NCBI RefSeq assembly: GCF_004210375.1
Contig: NC_134832.1
Span: 153,137,592 to 153,201,591, forward strand
Source of the DNA: Tachypleus tridentatus
Lineage: Eukaryota; Arthropoda; Merostomata; Xiphosura; Limulidae
Direction of reading: 5' to 3'
DNA: 64,000 nucleotides
Shown: positions 23,101-34,600 of the stretch, one piece after another
Layout of the letters: each line of letters begins with the position of its first letter
How positions within the stretch are numbered: position 1 is the stretch's first letter
Position numbers and translations under genes: made by a program
Notes under the pieces: model-generated
Told to the model about the DNA's origin: nothing
The model's database searches: none
Seen by the model: the letters and a program-made list of their open reading frames with translations, nothing else

Positions 23101-25530
23101 TCTAAATTATAATTTAGTAGTACTATTACTGCTCCTTATGGAATTTGCCTGTTAATAATAAGATAAACATTTAACTACCTTTTGTGTGACAGTTCTGAAG
23201 TTGAACCTTGTACTAACATAATTTTACAACAGTATTAATTGTGACAGCTTTTATATTTAACTTTATTACCACATTTACAATTTAATGGTATGTTTATCCC
23301 ACCTATTTTCATGACTTTTTGTCACTAATAAATCTTCTCGACAAGAACTTGCAGAAATGTAAGTCTAGTAAATTAGAAAGATAGTGCTAATATTATACAA
23401 AACCACAAATTTGTAACAACTAACAGAATAACTTCAAAAGATGGTGAAGAAATAACATGAAGTCAAACACTTTAAATCATTCTTTGTTCTAACAATAAAT
23501 TTTCAGAGGAAATGCTCTGGATAACCAAGATTACCATGTTATCAAAATATCTTTAATAGGCTCAGTAACTCTTAAATCGTGTCTCAGTCCCAACAGTCTA
23601 AATTGATAACTAGCTTCACACATAACTGCACATGTAAGTGTGAAATTTAGGATAAATATTAAATAAAAGTCCTAATTTTAACTGTCAGTTTTATAACTAT
23701 ATTATATGGTGAATATGGCTATGTTCTTGATATGTCATGCTTATCAGATAGAATATTAATATGAGAAGTATTACATGAAAAAGTATGAATATACATGGTA
23801 AAATCATGCGAATTAATAACAGAAGTTAGTATGATCAATATATTTCACTACTGACACAATAAAAGTTACTATTAAAAAGTCATTAGTTTATTACATCATA
23901 CACTTTTCACACTTGTTTATGATAAAACACTCAAAATAAGAATCAACTAAATAATAAATGTTATACATCGTGATTGTATGTAATCACGATGTTGAGTACA
24001 CGGACCTTTACAAAACTCCATCATACAACACAATCACCAGTTAATCAAAAAATCATAACAGGATTTCAATAAATATCAGAAAAATTGTGATTTGTTAAAT
24101 TATCATCAAATTTTAAAATTGTATTTTGTTTTCAATAGAATATCAGATAAAACAATCCTTCCATAATGATATAACCATTCTTCACTCTAATTTTTTAACA
24201 TAAGTGTACTCAACCATGAAGCATACAAGTTACTTTAAATATGTTGAAATGTGAAAATAACTAAAGCTAATGGTGACTGTAACCTCCTAAAAAACAAATG
24301 AGGCATATCATTAACTTGTATGCAAAGCAGATTTAGGCATCTCTGCTGTTCAATTGTTATTTAAGCTAAAATTTGATTCTACAAAAACTAAAGTACCCAA
24401 CTTGAATTTATACCTAGTATCATGTTAATATTAGAAATCCAGACTTATCACTTCATCAGTTTAACAATCATAACCAGATTTTGTAGGGGAGAGCTCATGG
24501 ATTAAAAGGCCCTCCAAATAACAACTGAATAATAAACGTTATCCAACAACCTGAATAAAATATTTAAAAAACATGTTTGCAACTTTCTCAGTGTGCCAAC
24601 AATGGATTTATTCTATTCATATGTACTTATTTTATAATTTTCAGTTAACATTTTTTAACAACTCGTATTTCTGAAATTATTTACTCTACGATTTAACAAA
24701 AAATAAAAGTTTTCATTACTTTACAAGTAAACAACAGAATTAGTACTTTTGATTCTACCCATTGTTTGTGTATTGTTCAAACTATGATTAATAAATAGTA
24801 TTGAATTGTATTGCATTTATTTATGACCCTATGATGGGTGCAGACAGCTAACCATGTTGTTCTTTAACAAGTATAACAACAACTAATTTGTGAAGTTGTT
24901 ATCCATACTTCAAATACTTTATACAGCCATAACAGCAATCCCCTCACCAATAACAAAAATGAGAGAATTGTGTGCCTGCAAGTCTCTTAGTTTACCCCAA
25001 TCTCCCACATTACTTCCAACATTAACTTATACCTGTACAAACAACTAATACTCAAGGCTTTTCATGCAAAAAAATTTTGTAACAAAGAAGAAAAAAACAC
25101 ACAACAAAGAATCTTTTTTTAGGACCTTAACTCTCAGTCAGACAAAATTTCCACTTGAGAAAGTTTAACAACAAAAGGATTATACACATAATGAGCTCAC
25201 TTTTGTTTTATCTCAATAGTAATTCTTCAATTTTCATAAGACAAAATACATGTAAAAATGTACATCCTAAGTTACTGTTATACAAACTGTATAAAATTAA
25301 GACCTGGTGACTTGAAACATACCTGCCGTAAAATGTCATTAACTTAGATAAGAGATTTTGAATACTATGTGTGACTTGACTAGTTTTTGCTCTATGAATA
25401 CAAGTAGAAAACGGTTTCAGTTTATTTGTTATTAAGTTTACTCCCACATGATCATTATATTATGTACTTCATCCATATATCACATAAGGTACTTACCTAG
25501 AATTTTTTCTTTCTTCTTGTTACTCTCCAT
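17010..25530 (-). CDS. TMEM242: Transmembrane protein 242 homologue (complete coding sequence, five exons)
   Basis: TMEM242 is a small mitochondrial inner-membrane protein that helps assemble the ATP synthase c-ring. Minus-strand exons 25530-25497, 19505-19464, 19324-19224, 18191-18054 and 17111-17010 join to exactly 138 residues plus TAA (human form about 141). All phases agree and every junction is GT-AG. The start MESNKKKEKIL is followed by a first membrane segment at about residues 26-48 (GGAFLAGVAGASLVFGFGMT), the basic loop AKRKDPTFFTK, the conserved VPESGGSLAVRALGWGTLYA, a second membrane segment at about 79-98, and a C-terminal LKEFRQKMGEMLPQIPRR tail. The 42-base second exon is easily missed by gene finders. 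Intron 1 (6 kb) contains a same-strand non-LTR copy. Confidence 0.94.
17112..18053. other. TMEM242 intron 4
   Basis: AT-rich, no repeat or coding signal recognised. Minus-strand donor GTAAGC, acceptor ATTAG. Confidence 0.8.
18054..18191 (-). CDS. TMEM242: TMEM242 exon 4, conserved core and second membrane segment
   Basis: 46 codons in phase 0: GLVGSKEVPESGGSLAVRAL, then GWGTLYAVCGFGLFCFGVWK, ending SLGVQN. This is the most conserved part of the family. Confidence 0.95.
18192..19223. other. TMEM242 intron 3
   Basis: AT-rich with A-runs; no feature recognised. Confidence 0.8.
19224..19324 (-). CDS. TMEM242: TMEM242 exon 3, first membrane segment
   Basis: 101 bases, completing a split Gly codon, then GAFLAGVAGASLVFGFGMTL and AMAKRKDPTFFTK. 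Hydrophobic segment followed by a basic loop, as in vertebrate TMEM242. Confidence 0.93.
19464..19505 (-). CDS. TMEM242: TMEM242 exon 2 (42-base small exon)
   Basis: Bounded by TTGTCACAG and GTAAAC. Codes QLDIIAAQFALVN with split Gly codons at both ends, which exactly restore frame between exons 1 and 3. The FALVNGG junction matches FLVKGG in the vertebrate protein. Confidence 0.9.
19737..22195 (-). mobile_element. Non-LTR retrotransposon copy 2 (same family as copy 1), in TMEM242 intron 1
   Basis: Minus-strand pieces in order: TLVELKLALHRSGSTSVGPD (about 22130), FFDIEKAYDTTWRYGIL (about 21700), LYVNDFHISCQ (about 21460), LPPATH-side thumb text, YASKLRSLPKHP (about 20870), LDNIAVSTGQPISPWLL (about 20730), then RNase H (FIYTDGLKLGD, TAELYTTSHALNYIEA, IYTDSLSSL, FWIPGHFGIRGNKL) down to about 20130, and a 3' UTR ending in tandem GGTT (CCAA in element sense) at 19737. 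Many stops. It is 5' truncated and shares its 3' non-coding end with the copy at 1-2720. Confidence 0.87.
20127..20620 (-). pseudogene. RNase H domain remnant of non-LTR copy 2
   Basis: The longest open piece (20546-20127) contains the Glu block TAELY, the Asp block IYTDSLSSLLTLES and the terminal WIPGHFGIRGNKL block. The first Asp block YTDGLK lies just upstream, before a frame break. Better preserved than in copy 1. Confidence 0.75.
22196..25496. other. TMEM242 intron 1, remaining unique part
   Basis: About 3.3 kb of AT-rich DNA with no coding or repeat match seen, apart from a perfect hairpin at 23965-23992. Confidence 0.7.
23965..23992. repeat. Perfect 11-bp inverted repeat with 6-base loop
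   Basis: ACATCGTGATT, loop GTATGT, AATCACGATGT. In an intron and without a known role. Confidence 0.85.
25497..25530 (-). CDS. TMEM242: TMEM242 exon 1, start codon
   Basis: ATG at 25530 (minus), MESNKKKEKIL, then G|GTAAGTAC, a near-perfect donor. The bases just upstream (TTTTTAACAG|GTAAA) look like an acceptor, so a non-coding 5' exon may lie further right. Confidence 0.88.
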
Positions 25531-26794
25531 TTTACCTGTTAAAAAGTGACATTTATGCTTGAGCCTATCTTTCAGAAATTGATATAACCTAAATTAAATG
25601 GTCTACTGGTGCACATGAGATAGTGGTAGTACCACTATAACAACAGCAGGTTCTAAAAGTAATAATTCAGAAAACTTTACACTTTTGATTACAAATCGCA
25701 GTACAGCAATCATAAAATCATGTTTAATAAAAACTTTTATATATTTTTCAGTACTTATGCTCTTAGACTATTAAAATATAAGGAGAAACTAAACAAAGAT
25801 AATTTTTGCAGTAGATACATCAATATTTTTATCTATGTCCTGGGCTTAGAGTAATGTAATCTAACCTACATTCATAACAACAAAAAACGTAACAAGTGAC
25901 ACTAATTCTTTGTAGCACAGCAAAAAAACCTTTTCCATAACAAAATATGCAACACTCCAATATTGTAGATGTATTCATTTTCTTACGTTTATACAAGAAG
26001 GTTAAAACTGATAAAATTTATTAAAAATGCAAGCGAATAACAAAATTTCATTTCTTTAAAGTGTTACACTTACTAAGTTACAAAATTAACCGAGACGAAG
26101 GATTTCATTCTTAACTCAAAAACCGATGAATCGTTATATTAACGTTGACGAAACCTGTTGCTAAAAATAACAGGTAACAAATAAATAAGCTTACTGTGAC
26201 CAAGAAAGGAATGTCATACCTACTTATTAATATTAATACTATAACAGCATTAACAACATTATAATTTATATTATACTGTCAGGACTGGGACTAGAATGCT
26301 AAGTAAAATAAAATTAAATACATGTTGAGTTTTTCTACAAATTTCCCTTTTCCCACGTGCCCAAGGTCACTGTTTCACTTATAAATTAATATTAAACTTT
26401 TTCTTTTTTTTAAATCGTGATTTCTGGCAAAAAACTTACAATTTACTCTTATACATACATATCGACTACAGAATGAAAATGTGCGATTTGCCCTTTCATA
26501 ATGCCAACCAATAATGTGTGAAACGAAATGATATTGTCGTTTTTGACAAACTTATTAAAGTTGCAGGGTACTGTCTGGTGTAAAACTGCACAACTTGACA
26601 GTCGAATACTAAAAATGAATTTTTAAACAAATTAACGTTACTACTGAGCTCTTTCAGACAATAAAGATCAAGATAAACACGTTACAAGACCGTCAAATCG
26701 ATATTTTGTAAAACCACGTTAAGAATTGCAAGACATGTTATGTTGTAGTCTTCTAGTCGGACAGAGGTAACTGTATATTCTTACGTAACTAATA
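25531..26794. other. Upstream of TMEM242, no gene recognised
   Basis: Should contain the TMEM242 promoter and possibly a non-coding first exon. No CpG island, TATA box or initiator stands out. Confidence 0.4.
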
Positions 26795-27063
26795 GGCCCG
26801 GAATGGCCAGTGGGTTAGGGCATTCGACTAGTAATCTGAGGGTCACAGGTTCGAATCCCCGTCACACCAAACATGCTCGAACTTTCAGCCGTGGGAGCGT
26901 TATAATGTTATAGTCAATCCCACTATTCGTTGGTAAAAGAGTAGCCCAATAGTTGACGGTGGGTGGTGATGACTAGTTTCTTTCCCTCTGGTCTTACACT
27001 GCTAAATTAGATACGGCTAGCGCAGATAGCCCTCGAGTAGCTTTGCGCGAAATTAAAAAAAAA
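26795..27063 (+). mobile_element. tRNA-derived SINE, family A, near full length
   Basis: Begins GGCCCGGAATGGCCAGTGGG, with a tRNA-like head including a GGTTCGAATCC B box, then a body with TGGGTGGTGATGACTAG and CGCAGATAGCCCTCGAGTAG, and an A-rich tail. A 5' truncated second copy is at 29830-30023. I recall this family as abundant in horseshoe crab DNA (inference). Confidence 0.88.
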
Positions 27064-28659
27064 TGAAATTATAAAATTAATAAAATAATATTGCATGTTT
27101 GTGATATTTATTCACGAAAATACTTCAAGCCATTGCATTATGGTATTCTTAAGTAGGCCGATAACCTTAGAAGTGAAAATAATAACTACATTAACAAGAT
27201 GTTCGACACAAAATATTATGCTAAGTTGAAAACTAAGTTCGCTCTGGACAGGACAGAATGTAGATAGCCTACTGTATGACTTTGTGGTAAAACAAACAGA
27301 AACTGTATTTTGTAAATGAATTATTTGAAGGAAAAATACGAGTACTGGGTACAGTTTGACAAAAACAATTACCTATTGAAAGCAAAAAGACACAACACAC
27401 AATTCGACTGGGTGGATAAAAAGAGCAAGAAACAGCGTTCATATTGAAAGTCTCTAAGCTTTCAAAGACATCTCCAAAGCTTTTACTTAAAAATTTGAAA
27501 ATTTCTAACTTAATTTGTTAACTTGTCTTATTTGTAAATATTCTCTTGATTTATTCCAGGATAAGGCATTATATACAAGATTATATAATGCCATATATTT
27601 CAAAGTGTGCAGACATCACCCATGTAATTGTCAATCACCAAAAGGGGCGATTGTCCTTAAAACCAATACTTGATTGTTTAATAGCTATTCTGCAAATCAG
27701 AGAAACGTGTTTGGTACGTTGATTCCCAAACAAAACTGTTTAGTATTCTCTTTTTTTAATTTCGAATAGATATTTGAATTCCTTTTGGTATCTAGAATCT
27801 GAGCTGCCAAGTAGTGTGCCAGAATTTATTCTATTTTTCAAATTGTAAGGAAGTAAAACCTAAATGCTCGTCCAAAATGCGGTAGTAGGCATACATGTTG
27901 TAAGATAAAACTACTGTTTTTTCAGCTTCATAAAGTCATTTTATTTCTGAAGTTATCACTAGTTCTATCGACATAGATGGCCTAGAAAGAGTCAATGAAA
28001 CTTAATTGTTGCTGTAGTTTGGCAAAGTGCAATAACTTTCTGAATACGAACACTTCCATTATCTTCTGCTGGAGGGTTGCCGACCCTTAAACTCTGAATA
28101 TTTATAGTCAAACACTGTTTAAAGATGAGTTATTTTGGCAGTAGAGTGTGTTCTTTCTAGGTTAACAGATTGAGTCATTTATTGCAGTACATTTTTTTGG
28201 CTCTACCTTGAATACTATAAACCGTGACGCCTCTCTTTAGCTTACCTAATATCGTCTATCTAAATATGGTCTCATCGACTCATAAACTGAGTTATTACAC
28301 AATATGCATAAAAAATATTTGTGAAAAATCTTGGGCGAGGTGAAAATGTTGACTCATATATACTAGAAAGTAAAATAAACACTGTTCTTGAATAATATAT
28401 TTCTCTTTGCCTGCTTATTTTTATCTTCACTAACTTGACAGGCCCTTTAAAACTTTTTGAAAGCTTATTTGTTTATTAACCGACGGTAAGTCTTTCTTAC
28501 ACATCACAACTCTGACTTTCTACAATAAGTAATCACATTGTTTCCCTGTTTTATATTTGTGATGACAATACTGTTAGTGCTAAATCACTGGCATCTATTC
28601 TAAAATGAATGAATATTCAAGAATTGAGTATACTAATACAGAAGTAGGAAGTAATTGAT
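27064..28659. other. Intergenic, nothing recognised
   Basis: AT-rich. Only a perfect 11-bp hairpin at 27565-27592 was noted. Confidence 0.5.
27565..27592. repeat. Perfect 11-bp inverted repeat with 6-base loop
   Basis: GGCATTATATA, loop CAAGAT, TATATAATGCC. Confidence 0.8.
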
Positions 28660-29610
28660 TCTTTATTCAATTTATTGATTGTTGCTTATTCACAGTCGTT
28701 AGCCCATCTAAACTTATTTGGCTTTTTGAGTAATTTTGTAGAGGATGTGTTATGTTAAAGAACGATCTTACCAAATCATGATAGTAAGAGCACAATCTAA
28801 GTATTTTGGTGTTGGCTAATTCAAAATAGTAAATTGTACCATGATATACAGATACTCCCTTTCTTCTGACTTTGTTTTCAATGAAACCAGTATGATGATA
28901 AAACAATTCACACTTTCCTGTACTCAGTTTAAGGTTTTCTTTCTTAAGCTGATCCAAACTTTCTTTAGACCATTATAAGCATTATCAAGAGTCCTCCCAT
29001 GGATAGTAGTGTCACACAAGAAGATGTAAACGACGTTTCAGGGTAGTAGGACGACAGGACACTAAATATTTCAATGAAATATAGCAGGCGTATTATGTAG
29101 CCCAAATAACAACAGTTTGTCACATTCCATTCTCTTCAGTACCTCGCTGGTAGAGCAGTAAGTCTTAGGATTTACAATGCTAAAACCAGGGCTCGATTTC
29201 CCTCGATGGGCAGAGCAAGTAGCCCTATGTGGCTTTGCTATAAGAAAATTACACAAAATACATATTCTCTGCAGTAAAGACCATTTTTCTCTGCTGCTTC
29301 ACCGACATTCTTTTGTTAATATACACTTTTCAGATCCATTGTTTAAACACATTTTGATTTAGACATAGCATTGAAAGTAGAATCGATCTTCGGTAGTGGA
29401 TAGGCATCCCTCTTTATGACTTCATTCACCTTCTCATAGCACATGATGAAGTTCTTTTTTGATGTCCGAGGACCAGTTCTACTCTTTGTTCCTTCATGGC
29501 TTTTATCTCTGTAAGAGTCTCTCCTTGTTTTGCAAATTAGAGTTATCTGACTAACTGATGTATTGGTGCTGCATCTCCAGTATCAATCTTGTGAGATATT
29601 TTACTTTAAT
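28660..29610 (-). mobile_element. Ty3/gypsy-type RT fragment, interrupted by a SINE
   Basis: Minus-strand RT text in order: HKIDTGDAAPIHQ (about 29600), AYPLPKIDSTFNAM (about 29410), EAAEKNGLYC (about 29290), then after the SINE KLLLFGLHNTPAIFH (about 29110), VYIFLCDTTIHGRTL (about 29030, where the YxDD active site should be, damaged), and the open piece 28957-28667 with LKKENLKLSTGKCELF and LRLCSYYHDLVRSF. These are the pre-palm, palm and thumb blocks of gypsy RT. Frame breaks and the lost active site make it dead. Confidence 0.8.
29142..29262 (+). mobile_element. tRNA-derived SINE, family B, nested in the gypsy RT fragment
   Basis: CCTCGCTGGTAGAGCAGTAA start, B-box-like GGCTCGATTTCCCTCG, then GATGGGCAGAGCAAGTAGCC and TATAAGAAAA tail. 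Flanked by a 13-base direct repeat with one mismatch (29129-29141 ATTCTCTTCAGTA; 29263-29275 ATTCTCTGCAGTA), the expected target duplication. Confidence 0.88.
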
Positions 29611-29829
29611 AACCTTAACCATGAGCTCAGCTGGAGATTTACCAGGTATGAATCTATGAGGGCACACTGGAGTATTTGTTGTGTGACAGCACAGTCAATA
29701 GACGTAATTTTATTTTTAACAAATCCTGATATGAACTGTGAAGTTATTTGAATGTAGTTTCATCTCGAATCCATAACTCCACATGAAGTCAGTACCGAAC
29801 ATACCCTCTTCCTTGAAGTCAGTTACCCA

Positions 29830-30023
29830 CTCGACTCGTAATCCGAGGGTCGTGGGTTCGAATATCGGTCACACCAAACATGCTCGCCCTTTCAGCCTTT
29901 TGGAGTTGGTGGTGGATGGTGATGACTAGCTACCTTTCCTCTAGTCGTACACTACTAGATTATGGACGGCTAGCTTAGATATCCCTCGTGTAGCTATGCG
30001 CGAAATTTAAAAATAAAGCAAAC
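29830..30023 (+). mobile_element. 5' truncated SINE of family A with perfect 10-bp target duplication
   Basis: Runs from CTCGACTCGTAATCCGAGGG through GGTTCGAATATCGG and the body to an A-rich tail. CAGTTACCCA is present on both sides (29820-29829 and 30024-30033). Confidence 0.9.
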
Positions 30024-30159
30024 CAGTTACCCATATATCATGAGGTGAAGAGATATGTCTTTCAATAAAAGTAGTTATAATATTGTTGTTTATTATTCCA
30101 ACCTTTCACTATGGAAATGATTTTATAAACTAAGTTTTCATTGTACCTTCCCACCGTAG

Positions 30160-30440
30160 TTCACTGGTTTGTTGGTTGGCAAATGTCGACTTGCTCAACT
30201 AAGCGCTGGGACTGAATTTGTTACTGTCATGAGTGGATTAGTCCAAGAGGGTCATCCAATAGGAGTTAGCACAGCAGTAGTGGTAGTAGATGTAGATCAA
30301 ATTAGTTCTTTTATTACATATCTGGTAGTAAATGGTGTTTTTTTGTGGAACGTTTACGCCAATGCAGAAAGAGGTGTAACTGATTCAATCCTTGTATTTA
30401 ATAATTTATTTTATAAATGCTTTATTCTGTCTCTTATATG
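30160..30440 (+). pseudogene. Possible gypsy pol segment ahead of RT
   Basis: An open plus-strand frame contains GHPIGVSTAVVVVDVDQISS and NVYANAERGVTDSI. This recalls the short domain after the protease in some gypsy elements, where a 'VARAVVDV...PVR..N' pattern and 'NA..GT' occur. Opposite in strand to the RT fragment at 28660-29610. The resemblance is suggestive only. Confidence 0.35.
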
Positions 30441-31456
30441 AATAGTGCTCCAATCATACTGTGTTTGTTGTATTCCAGCTGGCTTGAAGAACTCTAGATT
30501 GAGCGAAACCCGTCGTCAGCAATGGACATGAAAAATACGATGTGATTACAATACTATTTTTATATTTTATTTTAATTATTGAAAATCCCTAAGAGTCCAG
30601 ATAAAGAGTGTAGTGTTTAAAATGTAATAGGCCTGATACTAATGTCACATCACAAGCGTGATAACTGTCTGCTGTTAAGCACAAAACGACAAAAGGAACT
30701 ATTTGTGCTGTGCTCACCACGAGCATTGAAACCAGATTTTTAGAGATTAGATCTCTAAGCTGTACTGCTAAGCATCTTTGGAGCGGTAAAAAATATATGA
30801 TACAGGTCAACAACACTATATTTCCTACATACACTACTGATGAAGCCTTTCGCTCAATACCAAGGGTCAAAATTTTGACAGGAATAAATCAGTTATAGTA
30901 GTTGTTGAGATTATTTATATCACCAACTACTTAAATAACAACTCTCTGAGGTTCTTGAAGTGTAATTACTCATTATTATAAATTATATTTCACTTATAAT
31001 TGATTAATGAATAAAAGTCCAGGCTTTTTGACAGCTGATTTCATGTAGGTATGATATTATATTTAGGAGGGTCGGGTAGGCGATGCATTTTACTTTTTAG
31101 TTTAGAATTCGTCCTCTCAAGCAGAGAGTTTGTTAATGTACAGTTACTTGTTAGTTATTTCTTTGAACTTTTTAACAAGTTATTTGGTAATATCCCCTTT
31201 CTTTTGGTAACTTATCAAAAGATATACGTGGTTTTAAAAAAGTGAAGTGACACTGTGCGATGTTCGCTAAGTTCAATATAAGATAAAACAGATGACATTG
31301 TTAGTTATATGAATGGCTTGTGTATGTAAGTGAAGAGCTGAAAATAGTTGCAGAAGAATTTTATTCCCATTTAATATCACTATTATTTTAGTGAAATTTA
31401 TAATTTTCTCTCCCAACCATCAGATAAGTCATATAAAAACTGAAACGAAAGTCAAG
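30441..31456. other. Upstream of ADPRS; likely promoter and 5' UTR
   Basis: AT-rich, no recognised gene or repeat. An in-frame upstream ATG at 31391 would add 22 residues to ADPRS, with no counterpart in the family. Confidence 0.45.
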
Positions 31457-31619
31457 ATGTCTGCTGTTTCAACACTTATAACTGGAAAATTTCGAGGTTG
31501 TTTGGTGGGCTCACTTTTGGGAGATTGTCTTGGAGCACCCTTTGAGGGAGATTTTCCTGTGTCCAAAACTGTTCTCACAAAATATTTCACAAATGTACTG
31601 ACAAACGAAAGTGATAAGG
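31457..31619 (+). CDS. ADPRS: ADPRS exon 1
   Basis: 54 codons plus one base. MSAVSTLITGKFRGCLVGSL, then LGDCLGAPFEGDF with the catalytic Glu. Donor GTATGT. Confidence 0.92.
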
Positions 31620-34600
31620 GTATGTTTTGATGTTCATATTACTATTAGTTATTACATGGGGTAACGATGTAACGTAGTTATATAAATACGTAAATGTGCT
31701 TTAGGGACATTATTGGTCAGTCTAGGCTGTTCCATTTGCTTAACTAACTAAATTAAAACAACAACAACACTCAAAACCAACCCTTGTAATTTAAGTACTT
31801 TTAAATTTTCAAACCTTTTCTCTAATTAACAGCATTTACCACATTTAAAGATAAGCTATTCCAAGGTAAAGGTCAACCACCCTGTTAGTGTTAATGTTAA
31901 AAGGATATTGCTGAATGAGCTGAAGATGATTCCTGCCCTTCCAGAATTTGTACTTGTGTCCATAATCGTTCCATTTTCACTAGTTAATAGTAATTTATCA
32001 TGAAAAAAAGATACATCAACATTATCAATTCTCTTTACAGTATTAAACACTTCAATCAGATACTCTTTTTTTTTCCATTACAGGTATCATTCTAGCAACC
32101 ATTTACAATAATTCAATGTCCTTCCTAAGGTAAGAAGTCCAAGAGTGAACACAGTATGCTTAATCAGTAAATATGCCCTAATCATTGACTTATATGATGG
32201 AAATTATAACCTCTTTAGTCCTCTGCTGGTACAGCTGTAAGTTTACTGGATTTACAACGCTAAAATAAGGGTTCGATTCCCCTCGGTGGGCTCAGCAGAT
32301 AGCTCGATGTGGCCTTGCTGTAAGAAAACACATGCATAACCTCTTTAGAATTGCACTCGGTATCTCTTTAGATACAACATAAAAATTTCAAATAACTTAG
32401 TAGTTCAAATTCAAACCAAAACCAGTCAAATAGAGGCAGTAACAACACTTGTTTTAGTAGTAGCAGCACTAACCGAAGATCAGTAGATATTAACCTTTAT
32501 TATAATCCTAATAATACAGTTAAGTTGTAGTAATATAATGTACTGATATAGTGAATTATTTTATTTACATTTTTTATATTATTACCGTTCCTACTGTTAC
32601 TCACAAACTTTAGGTCCTAAGGAACCTCTGCTGTTTTGTAGTTATCCAATATGGGCAGTGTGTGATATATACAATTGTTTGATGAAATAGTAAATAACCT
32701 TGGCTACATTCTGCAACAGAAAGAAATAAGATGCTGGTTAGATTTACCATGTTCTGAATTAGAAGTGTAGAAAAATGTACAGATATTAGATGTGTACTAT
32801 ATAATAAATAATAACATCTGGTCAAAGTTATGTACTTAGAATTTGGCCATGAGTGTAGATAATTAAATATAGTTTTTTATGTTTCTACTTATAAAAATTA
32901 AAATACATTTTTTTTTCAGTTTGGTATCTTTGCTGTTAATGTTACTTCCAACCACAAACACAATAAAATATGAAATTTGCTAAGCTTAAGAAATTTAGAT
33001 TAGTTCAAAATAGAAGTTATAAGTTAACAATGCAGTTAAATCTTTATAATACTGGCACATGTAAATGAAATAAGTGTAGTTATAACTTGTATAGTAAGGA
33101 ACAACATGTAAAAGTAGCATATATTAAGGAGCACTAAAAACTAGTTCCTGTCTTAAATAACCTAGTAATACTTTAATAATATTAATAGTAATACATTTTG
33201 TTGGGTTGTTCATGTTTGGACTTGTCTTCTTACCTTTCAAAATTTGTATTAAATGGCAGAATGTAACAAAAAGTACTGTTTGTTGTAGGTTGTACACTTT
33301 TTTGTCTCAAGAAACATATAATTTCATTCAGATGTAGGATTTCACCACTTTGTGCATATTTTTTTTTATACAGAAATAAGCATTTATAGTTTTAAGTTTC
33401 ATATTTATGATGTAATTTAACAAAAAAGTGTTTACACAAGCATATGTGGTTTTCCCACCCTCTAGGACCTCTAAAGCCATATACAGATGACACAGCAATG
33501 ACCAGATCAGTTGCTCAATCTTTGATTGAAAGAAGAATGTTGGATTGTCAGGATATGGCTAAAAGGTATGTAGTTGATTTCTGAAAGAACGTTTCCTTGG
33601 TGAAAGACCAGTTCTTTGCATTTATATACAAGACAACATTGTAAATTTGTAATGTATGAATGCTAGGGCATGTTTTATTCTTGTGGTAGTTCATGGTTGT
33701 TTGAATGGACTATTGTTTGATTGTGTATTATGAATTTTTGTTCATTATACTATTAAAAAATTTGATAATAGGTTAAACATTGTTATTGTACTAGTTTTGT
33801 TTCTAAACTTTTGTATATTTGAGTAAATGTAAAACCTTCTAATAATGTATTCATTATACACCTCTATATAAAGCTGTGATTAATTCTTTGACTAAACAGT
33901 GAAGTGACTTATTAAGATACATTATTTTAGAACATTTTGTCAGTTTATTATTATCTAGATATGACTGTATTTTTAAAATTTACCTTACATGTGTATATAA
34001 ACTTCTGTAACAACTGTAACAACCAGTTGTATATTCTCTCACAGAAATAAATATGGCTACATGTACAGCTATGTCATAGCATTAGTACGTAATATTAATA
34101 ATCACGACAAGTTCGAGCTATGAAAGGCATTACGTTCACAAACACAAGGTTGATGTTTATCAGCCAGTTGTAGAAAGATGTTATGTTAATTAATGACAAA
34201 TGTGTAGAAATCTTAAAACTTGTAATCGTAAATGATGTTAAATGAATATTCAGTAATTTGATAATGAGCTACCACTAATATAAGTAAGGCTGGTATACCA
34301 ATTACCATTGTATCATAGCATTAAGTAAGGCTGGTATACCAATTACCATTGTATCATAGCATTAAGTAAGGCTGGTATACCAATTACCATTGTATCATAG
34401 CATTAAGTAAGGCTGGTATACCAATTACCATTGTATCATAGCATTAAGTAAGGCTGGTATACCAATTACCATTGTATCATAGCATTAAGTAAGGCTGGTA
34501 TACCAATTACCATTGCATCATAGCATTAAGTAAGGCTGGTATACCAATTACCATTGTATCATAGCATTAAGTAAGGCTGGTATACCAATTACCATTGTAT

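Noticed and set aside
26860-26880. tRNA gene suggested by a B-box sequence
   Set aside because: It is the tRNA-like head of a SINE followed by the SINE body; the same applies to the B boxes at 29190, 29855 and 32270.
30589-30870. 93-codon minus-strand frame upstream of ADPRS
   Set aside because: No domain, no splice partners and no repeat match; probably chance.
31391-31456. Upstream in-frame ATG for ADPRS
   Set aside because: Would add 22 residues with no counterpart in ARH3. The ATG at 31457 has an A at -3 and gives an N-terminus of ordinary length.
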